Positions 35,165 through 47,295 of a stretch of DNA of 64,000 nt are shown here, piece by piece (positions within the stretch are counted from its first letter, which is position 1; each line of letters starts with the position of its first letter). This DNA comes from Manduca sexta (Eukaryota > Arthropoda > Insecta > Lepidoptera > Sphingidae), in NCBI RefSeq assembly GCF_014839805.1, contig NC_051129.1, positions 5,646,920 to 5,710,919 on the forward strand, read 5' to 3'. The notes beneath the pieces were generated by a model that searched no databases, was not told the origin of the DNA, and worked only from the letters and a program-made list of their open reading frames with translations. The translations under genes were made by a program, and so were the position numbers.

Positions 35165-37002
35165 CTGCACAATAGATACAACTATAGTAAATATATTTTA
35201 TTAAATAAACATCAAGTTGGATACTACGTTCGTTAATCACATGTACATTGTACAATATATTGAACCCTACAAAGAGAATAAACTGTGGCGATTATTTCTC
35301 GACTAACCTTCCTCAATTTACGTAGACCTACAGAGTACACACAGTCCCGTTCGCTAGCGCAGTTGTTTTTCACTCATCCGACGTTGTTAGATCATCGCGA
35401 ATCACGAGCAGATGTTGTAATAGGTGAGTCGGAAGTGCGTACACTGACAATGCCACCCGTACGGGATATCGTAAACAATTTGGGCAATATTGGGCGAGGC
35501 ATTACACTATAATACACACTGTCATCATAGCGACGACCTAATTGAATTGAATCCTTGAAAACGTTTATAAATGTACGTGAGTAGGCGTGTTCCTTGCTTT
35601 TAGATGCATTGTGGTTGGAATGTTACAATTTTACGATATCGTGCACAGAGTGCTAACGAAGATGTCTAAGTTTATGCGTATAACAGATGGATACATATTC
35701 AGTGCACATACTGTGCAGGATACTGTCTGCAACACTTTCAAAAATATTTTTTAGCTGTGGTCCCAATGTGTAACACAATAAACTAGTGTCTGGGAGGGAC
35801 TTGGTTATTTTCACAATATATTGTTTTCATTGATCTCGCGCATCAACGCATAGAATTTTTTTTACTTGGAAGATATACTTTTTACAATCACGCTGGTTTT
35901 ACCAACCTCAAAAATTGTAATACTTTATTTATTCTATGACAGACAGGAACAATTCAACACGTCCGATTAGGGCCTGGTATGTTATATATAAATTATATAA
36001 TAACGTTAACAGATTCACGACGATGTGCCCTTATAATATATTACGAAACATATATTTACGTTCGTTATTACAACACAAAACAACATTTTGAATTTTCTAT
36101 GGTCGAGGAAAGATGGAAGTATTATGTAATGTTTAAAACTCTCATAAAGTTGGATATACGAGGGAGTGAAAATACAAGCTGAAAATAAAACATCTGCCCG
36201 TGACTCACGTACAATATAAAACTAAAACTAAAGTAAACAAATGCAGACTTCAAAAACGTCAATCGCTATTCTTATTTGATATAAAATTTGCTATAGCTTT
36301 ATTAGGGAGACTTCTATAACGCTTATAGCTTGGACGATGTTACCATGCTCTATGTTTAGACCATTAGACATAGATATTGGTCAATGTGTGGTTACACTAA
36401 AAAAATAAGATTATAAATTCAATTTTATAAAAATATTCTATGCAAAAGCAGTGTTCAGACGAGAAAAACGAAAACAATTTTGAAGAAATTATATAACAAG
36501 TTCAAACTGGTGCAAATGATTCGGTCACGCGACACGGTGTGCGATCTAAAGACTTCACGTCTATCACGTGAACATCAAATACAGCGGAATGTTTATTACT
36601 AGCACATTATACATATATATCACAAGAATAGATACATATAGGACACGTAAGGAACATGTTCATACTATTATTTAAAGCAAAATTACAACACAAGTACTAC
36701 ATAGCTGCGTAATAAAATTGAACAAGTAAATACAATTTGTTTGGAAATGTTAATTTGAAGTATGTATATATTGTATGTATTTGTAAATGTCTGTTACGCA
36801 TTTTAAGTCGGTGCTACAGAACACAATTTTGTAAACAAACTGGTGCACGTGCGTGCTCATGAGTCATTACACAGTTTTCTGAGGATTATTGTAACACTTT
36901 GTGCTTAATGTGCGTAATTTATACCAATTATGTTTACAATGATGCGACTACCCAATCCGTAACAAGATTCAGGTTTTTTTCAACGCGGCCTTTATCTCTC
37001 CT

Positions 37003-37206
37003 ATGTTATTGGAATCTGAAGATAGTGTATCGGTATACAGAATACACTATAAGAGGGAAGCGAAATCCTGGCCCAATAGGTCAAAAGGGTACGAACATCA
37101 TTCAGGTTTTGTTCCGAAGTGCGAGTCGTTGAAGGTAGCTTACAATAGGGACGATTGTTTGTCTAAAAAAGGAAATAAATTACTTGCTATTCTTCCTAAA
37201 AAATAA
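37003..37206 (+). other. Protein-like orphan ORF or terminal exon
   Basis: From ATG 37003 the ORF codes 67 residues with a balanced, charged composition (LLESEDSVSVYRIHYKREAK, then CESLKVAYNRDDCLSKKGNK). The frame is open upstream to about 36942, which could add 20 residues (CDYPIRNKIQVFFNAAF). An AATAAA signal overlaps the stop codon. No family is recognised. It could be a small gene, a terminal exon or a decayed transposon ORF. Confidence 0.25.
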
Positions 37207-38314
37207 ATATCATACAATATGATAAAAAACATAAAATGCGCTGTATTTAGATACTACTGTATTATACTTTGACTTATTCGTCATTTACTATTATATTATT
37301 TGTAAAGAAATGCGTTACTAGCTAGTCTGAAATGTCTAACGCTTCTCTCGATGTGCACAAAAACACGTACTCTTCCATACATCACAGTGAGCAACGGACT
37401 TGGCGATGAATCGAGACGACAAAATACTTACTACAAATAAGCATGAATAAACTTCATAATATGCGCTAGACACGTCATATCCGAATCGTTGGTGGGAGTC
37501 TTTGATGGCTTTGGAATAAACATTGCTTACAGAATATGATTAATGTATGTACGGCATGTCATTCAAATTTCAAAGGGAATTGTTTCATTTCAGAACCTTC
37601 TAGGTGTTTTCAATTAAACCACACGAGTAACATTATTTTTCTACGTTAGTCTTAGCAGTTTTAATTTGTTTCATGTCGTCACCTCCCACATAACCGTGTG
37701 TATTATAATTTGGTACCACACGACACTACATAGTCAGTTAGTCATAATATACTCACTCGGTTTCTAGAATAGTTTTATTTGTTTTTTATTAAAAACTCTT
37801 TATTGTTGTTGCGCTTTGATTTCTATAACCGTAAGATCTTAAATTACTTTCATAAAAGCTCTTAAGACGTCGCCAGCTGCTTGAAATGTCTACATAGCAA
37901 ACAGAGAATCTTCACTTCACAAATTCCACTTTAAAAATATTTTTTTACACATTTAGAGAAAAGTTAACTCCGAGATATTTTTTTAATTTCACATCAGACA
38001 AAACGGATATAATACATTTAATTACAAAAAGCAATTCGTAGCATTCATAAATCTAAACTTTGATATCTGGCGTTTTTGTTTTGAATCGGGTCAAGGTTTG
38101 TTCCTTTGAAGCTAACACGCTTTTAAGTGTGGGGAAATTACGTTAATATTATATAGTGAGCTGGTGGCGGCACGTACGATACTTGTAGCGTAACGTAACA
38201 CGTCAATCAAGATGTCAGCGTAAATGCACAGCTGCTTGTCGCTAGCTATTATAGTATAGTGCTACTAAATGCTCTCTGGGAACCGTTTGATTCATATCTC
38301 TATTCTATACATTA

Positions 38315-38644
38315 ATAATATAATAATAACAGCCCTGTATTATATACTTGCCCACTGCTGAGCACGGGCCTCCTCTACTACTGAGAGGGATTAGGCCTTA
38401 GTCCACCACGCTGGCCTAGTGCGGATTGGTAGACTTCACACACCTTTGAAATTCCTATAGAGAACTTCTTAGATGTGCAGGTTTCCTCACGCTGTTTTCA
38501 TTCACCGTTAAAGCGAACGATAAATTCACAAAGAATACACACATGATTTTTTTAGAAAAGTCAGAGGTGTGTGCCCTTGGGATTTGAATCTGCGGACATT
38601 CGTCTCGGCAGTCCGTTCCACACCCAACTAGGCTATCGCCACTT
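38315..38644 (-). repeat. tRNA-derived SINE, family B, with 7-bp target duplication
   Basis: Near full-length copy of the element at 24366-24692, with A box (TAGCCTAGTTGGGTG) and B box (GATTCAAATCC) on the minus strand and an AATAAT-rich tail. It is flanked by TACATTA at 38308-38314 and 38645-38651, consistent with LINE-driven insertion. Confidence 0.85.
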
Positions 38645-38747
38645 TACATTATGTTTATGATAATATTTTAATTACCTTTTACTTTTAGCAATATTTATGC
38701 TATGTGTTTGTGAAATAATATGTCAATTTTTTTATGTTTATTTTTTA

Positions 38748-39060
38748 CTAGCTGTACCCGGTATGCGTTGCAATGGCACGTAAAATATAAAAAATAATGA
38801 GTATAAGATGTAAAATATGATAAATTAAATATGTCCAAATAATGTCAAAGCATAATACAAAGTTTCATTAAAAATAAAAACCCACTAAAGCTAAAGGCTT
38901 CATTACGAACGTAATAAGATATTCATTTATATACAGATTTTTCAGGCCAGGTAGTCTCGGCACAATATGCTATAGTTTCATAGCAATCTGTTCAATGGTT
39001 TCGAAACAGTTCAGTTAAATTTTAATTTGTTTATGATCTTTCCTTTGGAACAGAACTTAA
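38748..39060. mobile_element. Degenerate transposon fragment
   Basis: ACTAGCTGTACCCGGTATGC at one end, then an AT-rich body and 'gctatagtttcatagcaatctgttcaatggttt'. The phrase type is frequent in insect RTE or Helitron-like repeats; the class is not settled. Confidence 0.4.
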
Positions 39061-39819
39061 TGAAAACATGACAATAATACTTATTATTCCAGAAAATAGT
39101 GCTCAGTAGTAGGTAGAGCGACTAAGGTAGAACCTTAGGGATTTCCGACATACTTCTTATACCAATGCAATTTTTTTATTAATGATTTAAGCAGAATTTT
39201 GGAATCATACAAATTTTACACAATTTTAAACTTTGTATCCATTTTTTAGGTTAACATTAATATTATTATCGTTGTAGTGAAATCAAAACAAATATGGGAG
39301 CAAATACTAAAGTTGAAGTTATTAATGATTAACTGCGAATTAATTATATTTATAAACCATTAAGGATAACGAGGTTAAAATAAACAACAGAGACTGAACA
39401 GTGCAGAATATATATAACACAGTATAATATTTTATAGAAATTTACCATCCCCTTTAACAGTAAACATTTTATGTTAAATGTTTTAACTAATAGCTGTTAC
39501 ATATTACTTCCTTCCTACATTTGACGAATCAGAGCCAGTCATAATTAGTTTAATGAACATTAAAAATAATGAAAATATTAAAATTAACAAACTTATAAGG
39601 TATTCCATAAACTGAAGCAAAACTATCTCTCAGTACAGAAAAGTCAATTCTCTTTTATATTCAACATATAAAGTTCAAAAAACAAAGAGTGCAAACAAAG
39701 CATAAAAAAACATTCATTCATGAAGCATACTCTGGTTTAAGCGAATTGATAAAGGTCGCCAACTTGTCAATGTTAATAAATATCGTGTAGAAAGTTGCTT
39801 GGTGGTGACATAACGCGTG

Positions 39820-39965
39820 CGGTTCCGTGCACCACGTCACCCGGAGCCCGGAGGCTGCGACGGTGACGTGAGGTGTGCACACGGCCCTAGGAGCGCGTGG
39901 GCGCCGCCACCTGTCCTCGCCCACGTGGCTTTGTTTATCTACCGGCTCGGCGGCGTGGCATGACG
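39820..39965. promoter_or_regulatory. GC-rich island with CRE-like and E-box motifs
   Basis: A sharp GC-rich block in AT-rich DNA with CACGTCACCC, GGTGACGTGAG (CRE-like) and CCCACGTGGC (E-box). The 84-codon minus ORF across it is probably a by-product of base composition. It could be an enhancer or promoter in the long MRTF intron. Confidence 0.3.
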
Positions 39966-41214
39966 CCGTCACAACAATGTGCCTTCATGTTGCCTTAGGG
40001 CTACACTTCTATACAAATATGACTGTGGTAGAGGTTGTAGGGACTATTCCCTAAAAGTATAAATGTTATTCTCAAAATTCTTTAATTATCCTTGAGCGTC
40101 TCATACAAAAACAATGCCCATGAACATACGAAATAATTAGAGTGCGGGTTTATTACAAAAAAAAATACTTTGTGCATTAATTTATTATGATAATTTGAAA
40201 GTAAACAACTCACATCAGAGTTAGTAATCTAATTTTGCTTTGGGTTTCGGTTTTACTAGACTTTATGCCACAGTCTACGTAAACCAACATAGGGTTAGGG
40301 CAACACAGTTTTCCAAGCACGTTATAAAAAGGATTTGGATTATTTTTTATGAGCAGCCGCCTATGTCACGATAATTTCCTCCGTGGGATCCACCCCTGGG
40401 CATAATAGGTGCAGTGGTGGACGTAAAATGCGACCATTGCTTTGGGAAATGGTAGATCTAAATTCCAACCATACAACCTTATTTTGCACCAATAATTTCG
40501 AAATAATAGAACATTAAAAAAAAACATAGTTGTTCCTATTCTCAATTTACATAATGTAGGACCGTGTCAAATATCTGTGGGTGGTTTTTAAATGGGACGT
40601 AAATTGGTCAGTAATCTGAAAATCCATGCGTTCGTGAAGCCCCATTTACCAAGAACGGTGTGGCGTATTAAACTCTGGCGCACATTTTCCTAATTTGAAG
40701 GGAAAACTACGCCCTCATCCCGATAAGATAACGTAGAAACCTATCTAGTAGTTTAATTTAAAAACGACGTAAAATAAAAACTACTTGAATATCATGCGAC
40801 CAATTGAATTAAATCATCTATTCCAAGACAGCAATAGTCCCCGTTGTCCATAGAGCTAGTCTAAATATGATTTGTGGAACGAACGTCGGGTGGGCGCGAC
40901 AGAGTTCTCGCGGGTGACCTCGTTCCGTCCACCACGCCTCACCTATATGCCTCACTTGTATGTTTTTAACATATACTGATAATTGACACGCGCTCGCTTA
41001 CTGAGAAAAACAAACATCATTTTCTTGAGAAACAAAAAAATTATCCCGTACGCTCTGGAAATGCCAAGAAACTATTAAAAGTTTAATTATACGAAACAGA
41101 TTTTCGCAATTTAGGAAAAGCTTGTCATTTTGTGATTTTTTCACATCACTGATCTTCTTTTAGTGTCTACGCATATATTGCGTAAGAGGTATTTAACCCG
41201 TCATGACTTGTCAA

Positions 41215-41301
41215 ACAGCTACGCGTGTGACGGAAAAATAACCTTATTATGTAGTATATAAGGTTATAATCCCGTGACACACGCAAATGTCATGTAGCTG
41301 T
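41215..41301. repeat. Imperfect inverted repeat (hairpin-forming)
   Basis: Outer arms ACAGCTAC (41215-41222) and GTAGCTGT (41294-41301); inner arms ATAACCTTAT (41238-41247) and ATAAGGTTAT (41258-41267); between them GTGTGACGG and CCGTGACACA are near-complementary. It could be a MITE remnant. Confidence 0.6.
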
Positions 41302-41303
41302 CT

Positions 41304-41321
41304 TGGCTCGCCGGCGAGCCA
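41304..41321. other. 18-bp perfect GC-rich palindrome
   Basis: TGGCTCGCCGGCGAGCCA is identical on both strands. It directly follows the imperfect inverted repeat at 41215-41301. Function unknown. Confidence 0.75.
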
Positions 41322-42019
41322 CGAGAGACCAAGAGTTAAAACGTTTAAAAACAAACATGTTATCGTACCCTATAAGATACCTACTAGGCCTACTTCGTGT
41401 TAACCTTCAACCTTATAATTTGGAATGAGGCGTAAGGCCGTTAAAAACTATTGACGCATATAAGATAATTATAATATACAATATTTTATAAAATGCATAC
41501 TATTACCTTATTTTGTTAATTTTGAACAGCGTAAGACTTTTTCGTAAATATAAGTATCAGCCTCGCTTGTTACACTTAATAGTGTCACTAGACTAATGAT
41601 AAAAACGTACCGTGGTCACTCCTTTTATTTAGACTTCTTGTAAACTGTTTTTTTTTAACCTAATACTACTGGAGATTCGTAAACTGTGTTATATCATTAT
41701 GGTAAGAAATGTTGTCAAATCAACACCTAATAAATCCCACACCGGATCACCAGACGTAAAACAAGCGATAAATTGTTCTTTTCTCACATGGCTCATTGTT
41801 TAGGCGGATAGGCAACAGAAAATATTTTAACAAAACCTAACAATCTGCAACGTGTTTATGTGAAACAACGAACGATACGTTTTGCATAAATATTTCGTTC
41901 CGATCTTCACCGAATGTTATACTTTATGGAAAGGTTTCTCAAAAAGCTTTTATCCAAGCCAGTTATAAGATAGCAACTAAAAGGTACCTTATATTAAATT
42001 GTTATTCCTTAACACTTTT

Positions 42020-42245
42020 ATATATACTAATATAATATTATGAACCTGAAGAGTTTGTCTATTTGAACGCGGTAATCCCAGAAATTACTTGACAGATTTT
42101 TTCACACTAATATGAAGCTACATTAATCCTAAGTGCTATAGGCTACTTTTTATGCCGTGGTGGGTATTGTTACCGCCTTCGCACATGTAAAAAGCTTTCC
42201 AGGCATAAAAGTCCCACAGTAAGCTTTTCCGGCAGAAAAATAGTG
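42020..42245. mobile_element. Degenerate transposon fragment
   Basis: 'actaatataatattatgaacctgaagagtttgtctatttgaacgcggtaatcccag' followed by 'gctataggctactttttatgcc' follows the order of a very common insect repeat. Non-coding. Confidence 0.45.
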
Positions 42246-43420
42246 TATTTTATAATTATCTACAATATAATGTATATGTCTACGCGACATTTCATCCAAA
42301 TCTTTTTCCACTTCCGAACATCGCCACAAACTTTTAAATTTATTTTACTAAGATTAAGTGGGAAGTATGATAGACGGAAGTACGATTAGTCCAATACTTC
42401 CGCCAACATTTTATAGATTATAAATTATTGAAACAACCCACCGCAGGCCATTGAATAACACTGACTATGGATGTTGCTGTACATTTGTTATTAGTTGCAT
42501 AATCGATAAATCATATACTTGTTGTGGATGGAGCGGTCGTTATTGGTTACCGGCTTGTACAGCTTCCGTGCTATGATTGAAAACCATGTTTCAGTGGGCT
42601 AGGCTAAATTCGGATTTCAATTGACTATTGTAAGTCGATGAATGGATTGCCTTTACGAGTAATCGTTTCGCGGACTCTGTTTGAAGTTCGAATTTATTTT
42701 CAATATTTCATAAACTTTCCCATTTATAAGTTTAAAAGGTTATTCGAAATACGTTAGGTTACGTTAGCTATACAGTTTCTGGAATAACAAGTCGGCTATT
42801 GGATAGTACAAATAAGATCTATAATAATTTTGTCGTATGGTGCATTAGATCTTGCAGACGAGTCTTTTGCTTCTCGCTGCTTTTAACCTATTCCGATATA
42901 GTAGAGTAGTAAAAAATATGTGGTCAAGTAGAATCAAACATAGATTTGGAAATAAGTTGAAAAAAACAATATCGTCAATACATTCAAAACAAAATTGACT
43001 TATTTTCAAAGTTACTTCTAGTATGATATTATGTAAAATAATAATTATGATCCGTTTTGGTTGGTGGAAATAATATTAAATTCATACAACAAACGGAAGA
43101 GACGAGTAATTTAACCATAAACGATAAAAAATAAAATTTCATTATTATCTTCTACAATTTTATATTACGAATCACTCACTAACAATCCAATAAAAATAAA
43201 CACCAACAAAATATATAAACAAAAACATCTGCAGTGTCTCCAACGACGAGCGGAAATTGTAACAAAACAGTATTATAATCTAATTATTGCGAGCGAACAC
43301 CCGGACACACAGATAGGCTACATTTATAAATAGAGAGAAAGAGATTAGAATATTCACGGCCACCGGCTCTCAAACATAATATACAACAAGGTTGCCTATT
43401 ATTGCAGACCTCTGCGGTAG

Positions 43421-44317
43421 GGGAAACCGGGGATGATTGACCAAAGTAAATTTTGAAAGCTTTTATTTTTATTATTTCAATATAATAAATAATGACATAA
43501 AAACCTGTGGGTTTGATAGATATACTAATAAGCCTTTGAAAGGAATGCAAGGGGTATTTTGTGAAACGAGAAAATCAAGTCAACCTACCCCATGTATGGG
43601 ATTAGTAGACTATTCCCTTTTTTCCCTTGGGAAAATTTGACCTACGAAAAAAATCGTACTTAATATAATAATCAATAAAATTAAACAACAAATATTTTTA
43701 ATTACCAAGGAGCTTTATTGAAAGAAAACGTACCTTTTCTACGTACATATAGTTGTTATCCGGGCGGATAGAAATGTCCTACCATCGGCAAAAAGGTGTA
43801 CTATTTCAATTAGCCATTCTTTTATATTTCCGCATGGTTCTAAATCATGAATTAATTAAAATGTGCAAAGAAACTAACTATATTATATAAAGAATATTTA
43901 CATTACTACGCAGTAGATTATTTGGGTAGTCGATCAACCCTCAATATATAGATGATTTACGAACACCTTTATCACTTCATTATTTTCAAACATATGGTAC
44001 TATCGCAAAACTGCCGATAAAAGATATACACTAACTAAAAACAACAATAACCAAACTCTTACTTTCAATTAAATGAAAGTAAATAACTAGAGTATATTAT
44101 GCTAAATTACAAATAATATAATTACTTATACGTGGCAGTTTTAATACAAAGCTTTTACTCTCGAACGCCATGCACCCGCGATATCACATTAATGGTGCCG
44201 ATTCGGAGATAGACAACAGTTTTTTTGCATCTATTAAGATGACGTACAACTTTTAAGTAGGGGTAAATTTTGACTGTTAGTCAACCTGTATTTATAGTCA
44301 AACCTCCCCGGTCTCCC
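43421..44317. mobile_element. Candidate non-autonomous DNA transposon, 897 bp, imperfect TIRs
   Basis: The left end GGGAAACCGGGGATGATTGA (43421-43440) matches the reverse complement of the right end (44295-44317) at 19 of 23 positions over the full 23 bases. The interior is AT-rich with no transposase; a 67-codon ORF inside (43437-43640) is unlikely to be a gene. Short internal motifs (GTCAACCT) recur near the right end. No target duplication was found. It lies in the probable long MRTF intron. Confidence 0.5.
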
Positions 44318-46497
44318 AATACTACTAGTAGCCACTAGCGACACAAGAAAGACGTGGTCATGATCGAAACTGTAAACATTTAACAGTAGAAGACTGTTTA
44401 AGTTCGCGTCCCCAGAGATGACCAAAAATAGTTTAAAGTCAGTAATTCAAAATCTTGAATTGATTATGAAAAATTATTTGAAGAACAATGTCAGAGTTGA
44501 GGACTAATAAAAGAATATACTTATATGTATATCAATAACAATATAATGGCAGCGATAAAAGCCTACAATACACGTCGCAAATCTCGGGCAAATCCCTGTT
44601 GTTAATTATTAAAACACTGCAGCAGATATTCCAAACAAAGCATTCGTATAACAAAATATGTATCAGAAGAGATCAAGGCGTAACCCATAACGGGCCGATG
44701 ACGTAAAAGGATGTTTTCAGCGAGTCGGCAACGGCAGCCGTCTGTTTATCGTCGAGGCACAGTTAGAGCTACGTTCGGTCTGGGACTATGTCGAACTGCA
44801 GCTGTAAAAACACACAGAATTACACCACTCCTACCGATACCAATAGTACATACAATGTGATAGCGAGCACATTACGCAACAGGCGCCCACATAAATGGCA
44901 ACGCAACAACATTGTATTAACGAAAATATGCACAGGAGTACATCATGCCAAATGGAACTAGCGCGTTCAAAATACGTTCGGCAACATATTAAAAAAGGAG
45001 CAGTTTGCGAGCCGTCGACGCGTTACTAACGCCGCCGGCCGTCAACGTGGTCTTGGAAAATATATGAGCTTTTAAAAACGATTTAATTATAGCGAAAAAT
45101 TTAAATGTAAGACTATGTTAAAATAATTGTAAAGTTCACATGTCTGAGTATTTGTTAGAAGTCACATGAACCCCAAAATTTGGATTTAATTTGACACACA
45201 GATAAACGAAATCTTAATTAAAAATACATAAAACACTGTGCTCGAAAAATGCAAGGAACAACTTTTATATGGGAAAAGAGTTTCATGCGGATGGAGCCGC
45301 GAGCGCAACCTAGTAAGTGATAAAACTGTCGTTATATGTGTTTTACATTCTAATGAAAAAGTAGTTAATAAAATTAATCTGCTAGTCAACTTTAATTGAA
45401 TACCAACCAAGCGAATTCACATAAAATAAATCTAAATAAAAGTCAAACGACATAAAAATATAACGTCTCTTACGCAATAAGTATTATAAGAGACATTTTA
45501 GTTGTACGATGGATATAAACATTTCTACACACACGAATAGAATTTTAGTCAAAAATAAATTAAGCCGGCATCACACCCTACGCCAAAGATATATTTTTAT
45601 TCAGATACATAACTGTGGCATATGTCATCGCCATTTATCGATCCTCCAAGTTTAGCAACAATATTTTATTTTGCACTTGCGATAAAAACTAAATATTGTA
45701 ATATCTTTAAATACATTACATAATACTATATGATAACAATTTGTATCCTAAATCTACTAGAAAAAACTATTTTTCTGGTTATGTATTACGAGTATATCGA
45801 TAGAACGATTATTTTTTTTAAGCTATTTTGGTGTTTTCGTTCATATGTGCACCAGCATTCATAATATTTTAAAACTTTATTACCTAAAGACGACATGAAC
45901 AATAATAGAATATCACCAGATAGAATAAAAAGATGTTGGATGTATAATCTTATAATGTTTCGTCATTGACGCAAATCACTGCACATAAATTTTTAGAAAA
46001 TATTTCGGTTCATCCAGAAGCGGTTTTACGTTCTTTTTATTTTTATTTTAATAAGTGACTAGTATGTAATCTTGATAAATACAGTTTAGTACGTATCACA
46101 TATTTTTGTTCTAAATTTAAATGGACTCTACAAGTATACGGTAGATTACTACCGGCGATAAAAGTGTCGTGTCCCTGTACGACGTTGTTTCAACAGCTGC
46201 TAGTTGTTACAGTTTTACTGTGAGTCGATAAAGATTTGGATTTAAAAAAACATGTAAATCAATCATTTTAACGATTGCAAGTCAGATCATTATATTCTTC
46301 GTACAGACAACAAGCAATTAGTTTGCTTTATGATTTTATTCGGATTGGACATCGATCATAACTAATCAAATCAATCTACAACTGAAACGGACATTCGATA
46401 TTTGATAATTTTAGACAACGAAATTATAGGCATACAAGCAGTTATTAAGTAAAAATACAACGTATAAAGCAAATAAATAAAATGTAAAATGCCTTAC

Positions 46498-46631
46498 AGT
46501 ATGAAGTGTAACACACGTATGTGTAATGTGGATGTTCATTGCGCAGTGCTCGCGAGTCACGAGCGCTCGTAGATCAGCGCCGCAGACCACAACCTTGGGT
46601 CGCCTTGGTTCGGTACGACGAGTACGACTGA
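46498..46631 (-). promoter_or_regulatory. Candidate promoter and non-coding first exon
   Basis: TCAGTC (initiator-like) at 46631-46627 on the minus strand is followed by GC-richer sequence and a GTAAGG donor (GT at 46497). An ATG at 46539 reaches the donor in phase 0, which does not fit the MRTF exon at 35164, so if used for MRTF it would be 5' UTR. Weak. Confidence 0.25.
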
Positions 46632-47154
46632 GACAATCGCGCGACTGATTAATCTCGGATTTATAATCATTGGCGACCGAATGGAGATCGCACTAGACAA
46701 TTAACTGTAACACTTGTTAAATTGTCTCACAGAGACAGGAGGAAATAACTTTCCCTTGGCAACGTTCGATCCTCTCTCGTAATATAGTTGTTATTGCTGT
46801 GAAAGTGCCAAATATCATGAACTGAAGACTAAATTTCACATTTTAATAACCACCTACCGCTATTCACATGCTTCAGGAATGTTGTGTATTGTCAAGTTTT
46901 TAAGTCGGAAGAATTCAACATTTCGCTAATTTAAAAATCATATTTTGATATCGAAGCCCATTTTCAACATTTCTAACTATATAGGTAATTATAATTAATC
47001 TCTGAAAACTATTATCTAGAGCAATGCAAGAAAATCTACCTTAATAACTACTTTGATGGTCAATCATAAATATTCCAGCTAAGGTGAGCGCAAAAAACAT
47101 AAAAGTAAATCTAACGTGACCTGTGCCACTAAATTATTTTGACAGATGGTAAAA

Positions 47155-47295
47155 AAGCGCGGTGTTTACTAATTGCAGTGGTCACCGTCGCACGTGACGA
47201 CTTGACGACCCCCATTCATCCGTCATATTACACGTGTGCTACGGCTCTGAGCACTCTGGCACCGTGCCGCGTGACGAGAACACGCTACAATCGGT
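47155..47295. promoter_or_regulatory. GC-richer island with clustered CACGTG-type motifs
   Basis: GCACGTGACG, ACACGTGTGC and CGCGTGACGA occur within about 110 bases. The composition differs from its flanks. Candidate regulatory element within the probable MRTF intron. Confidence 0.3.

Larger units (their letters stand above)
35165..43420 (-). other. Left part of the probable 16 kb MRTF intron
   Basis: No MRTF exon was found here. It holds an orphan plus ORF (37.0 kb), a family B SINE (38.3 kb), a transposon fragment (38.75 kb), a GC-rich island (39.8 kb), hairpins (40.88 and 41.2 kb) and another transposon fragment (42.0 kb). Confidence 0.45.

Noticed and set aside
34827..35255. 142-codon minus ORF
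   Set aside because: It is the MRTF exon 34936-35164 read through into both flanking introns; the true borders are splice sites.
37419..37445. GTAAGT donor with an ATG in the phase needed by the MRTF exon at 35164
   Set aside because: The exon would be five codons with a poor start context; the 51.3 kb exon fits better.
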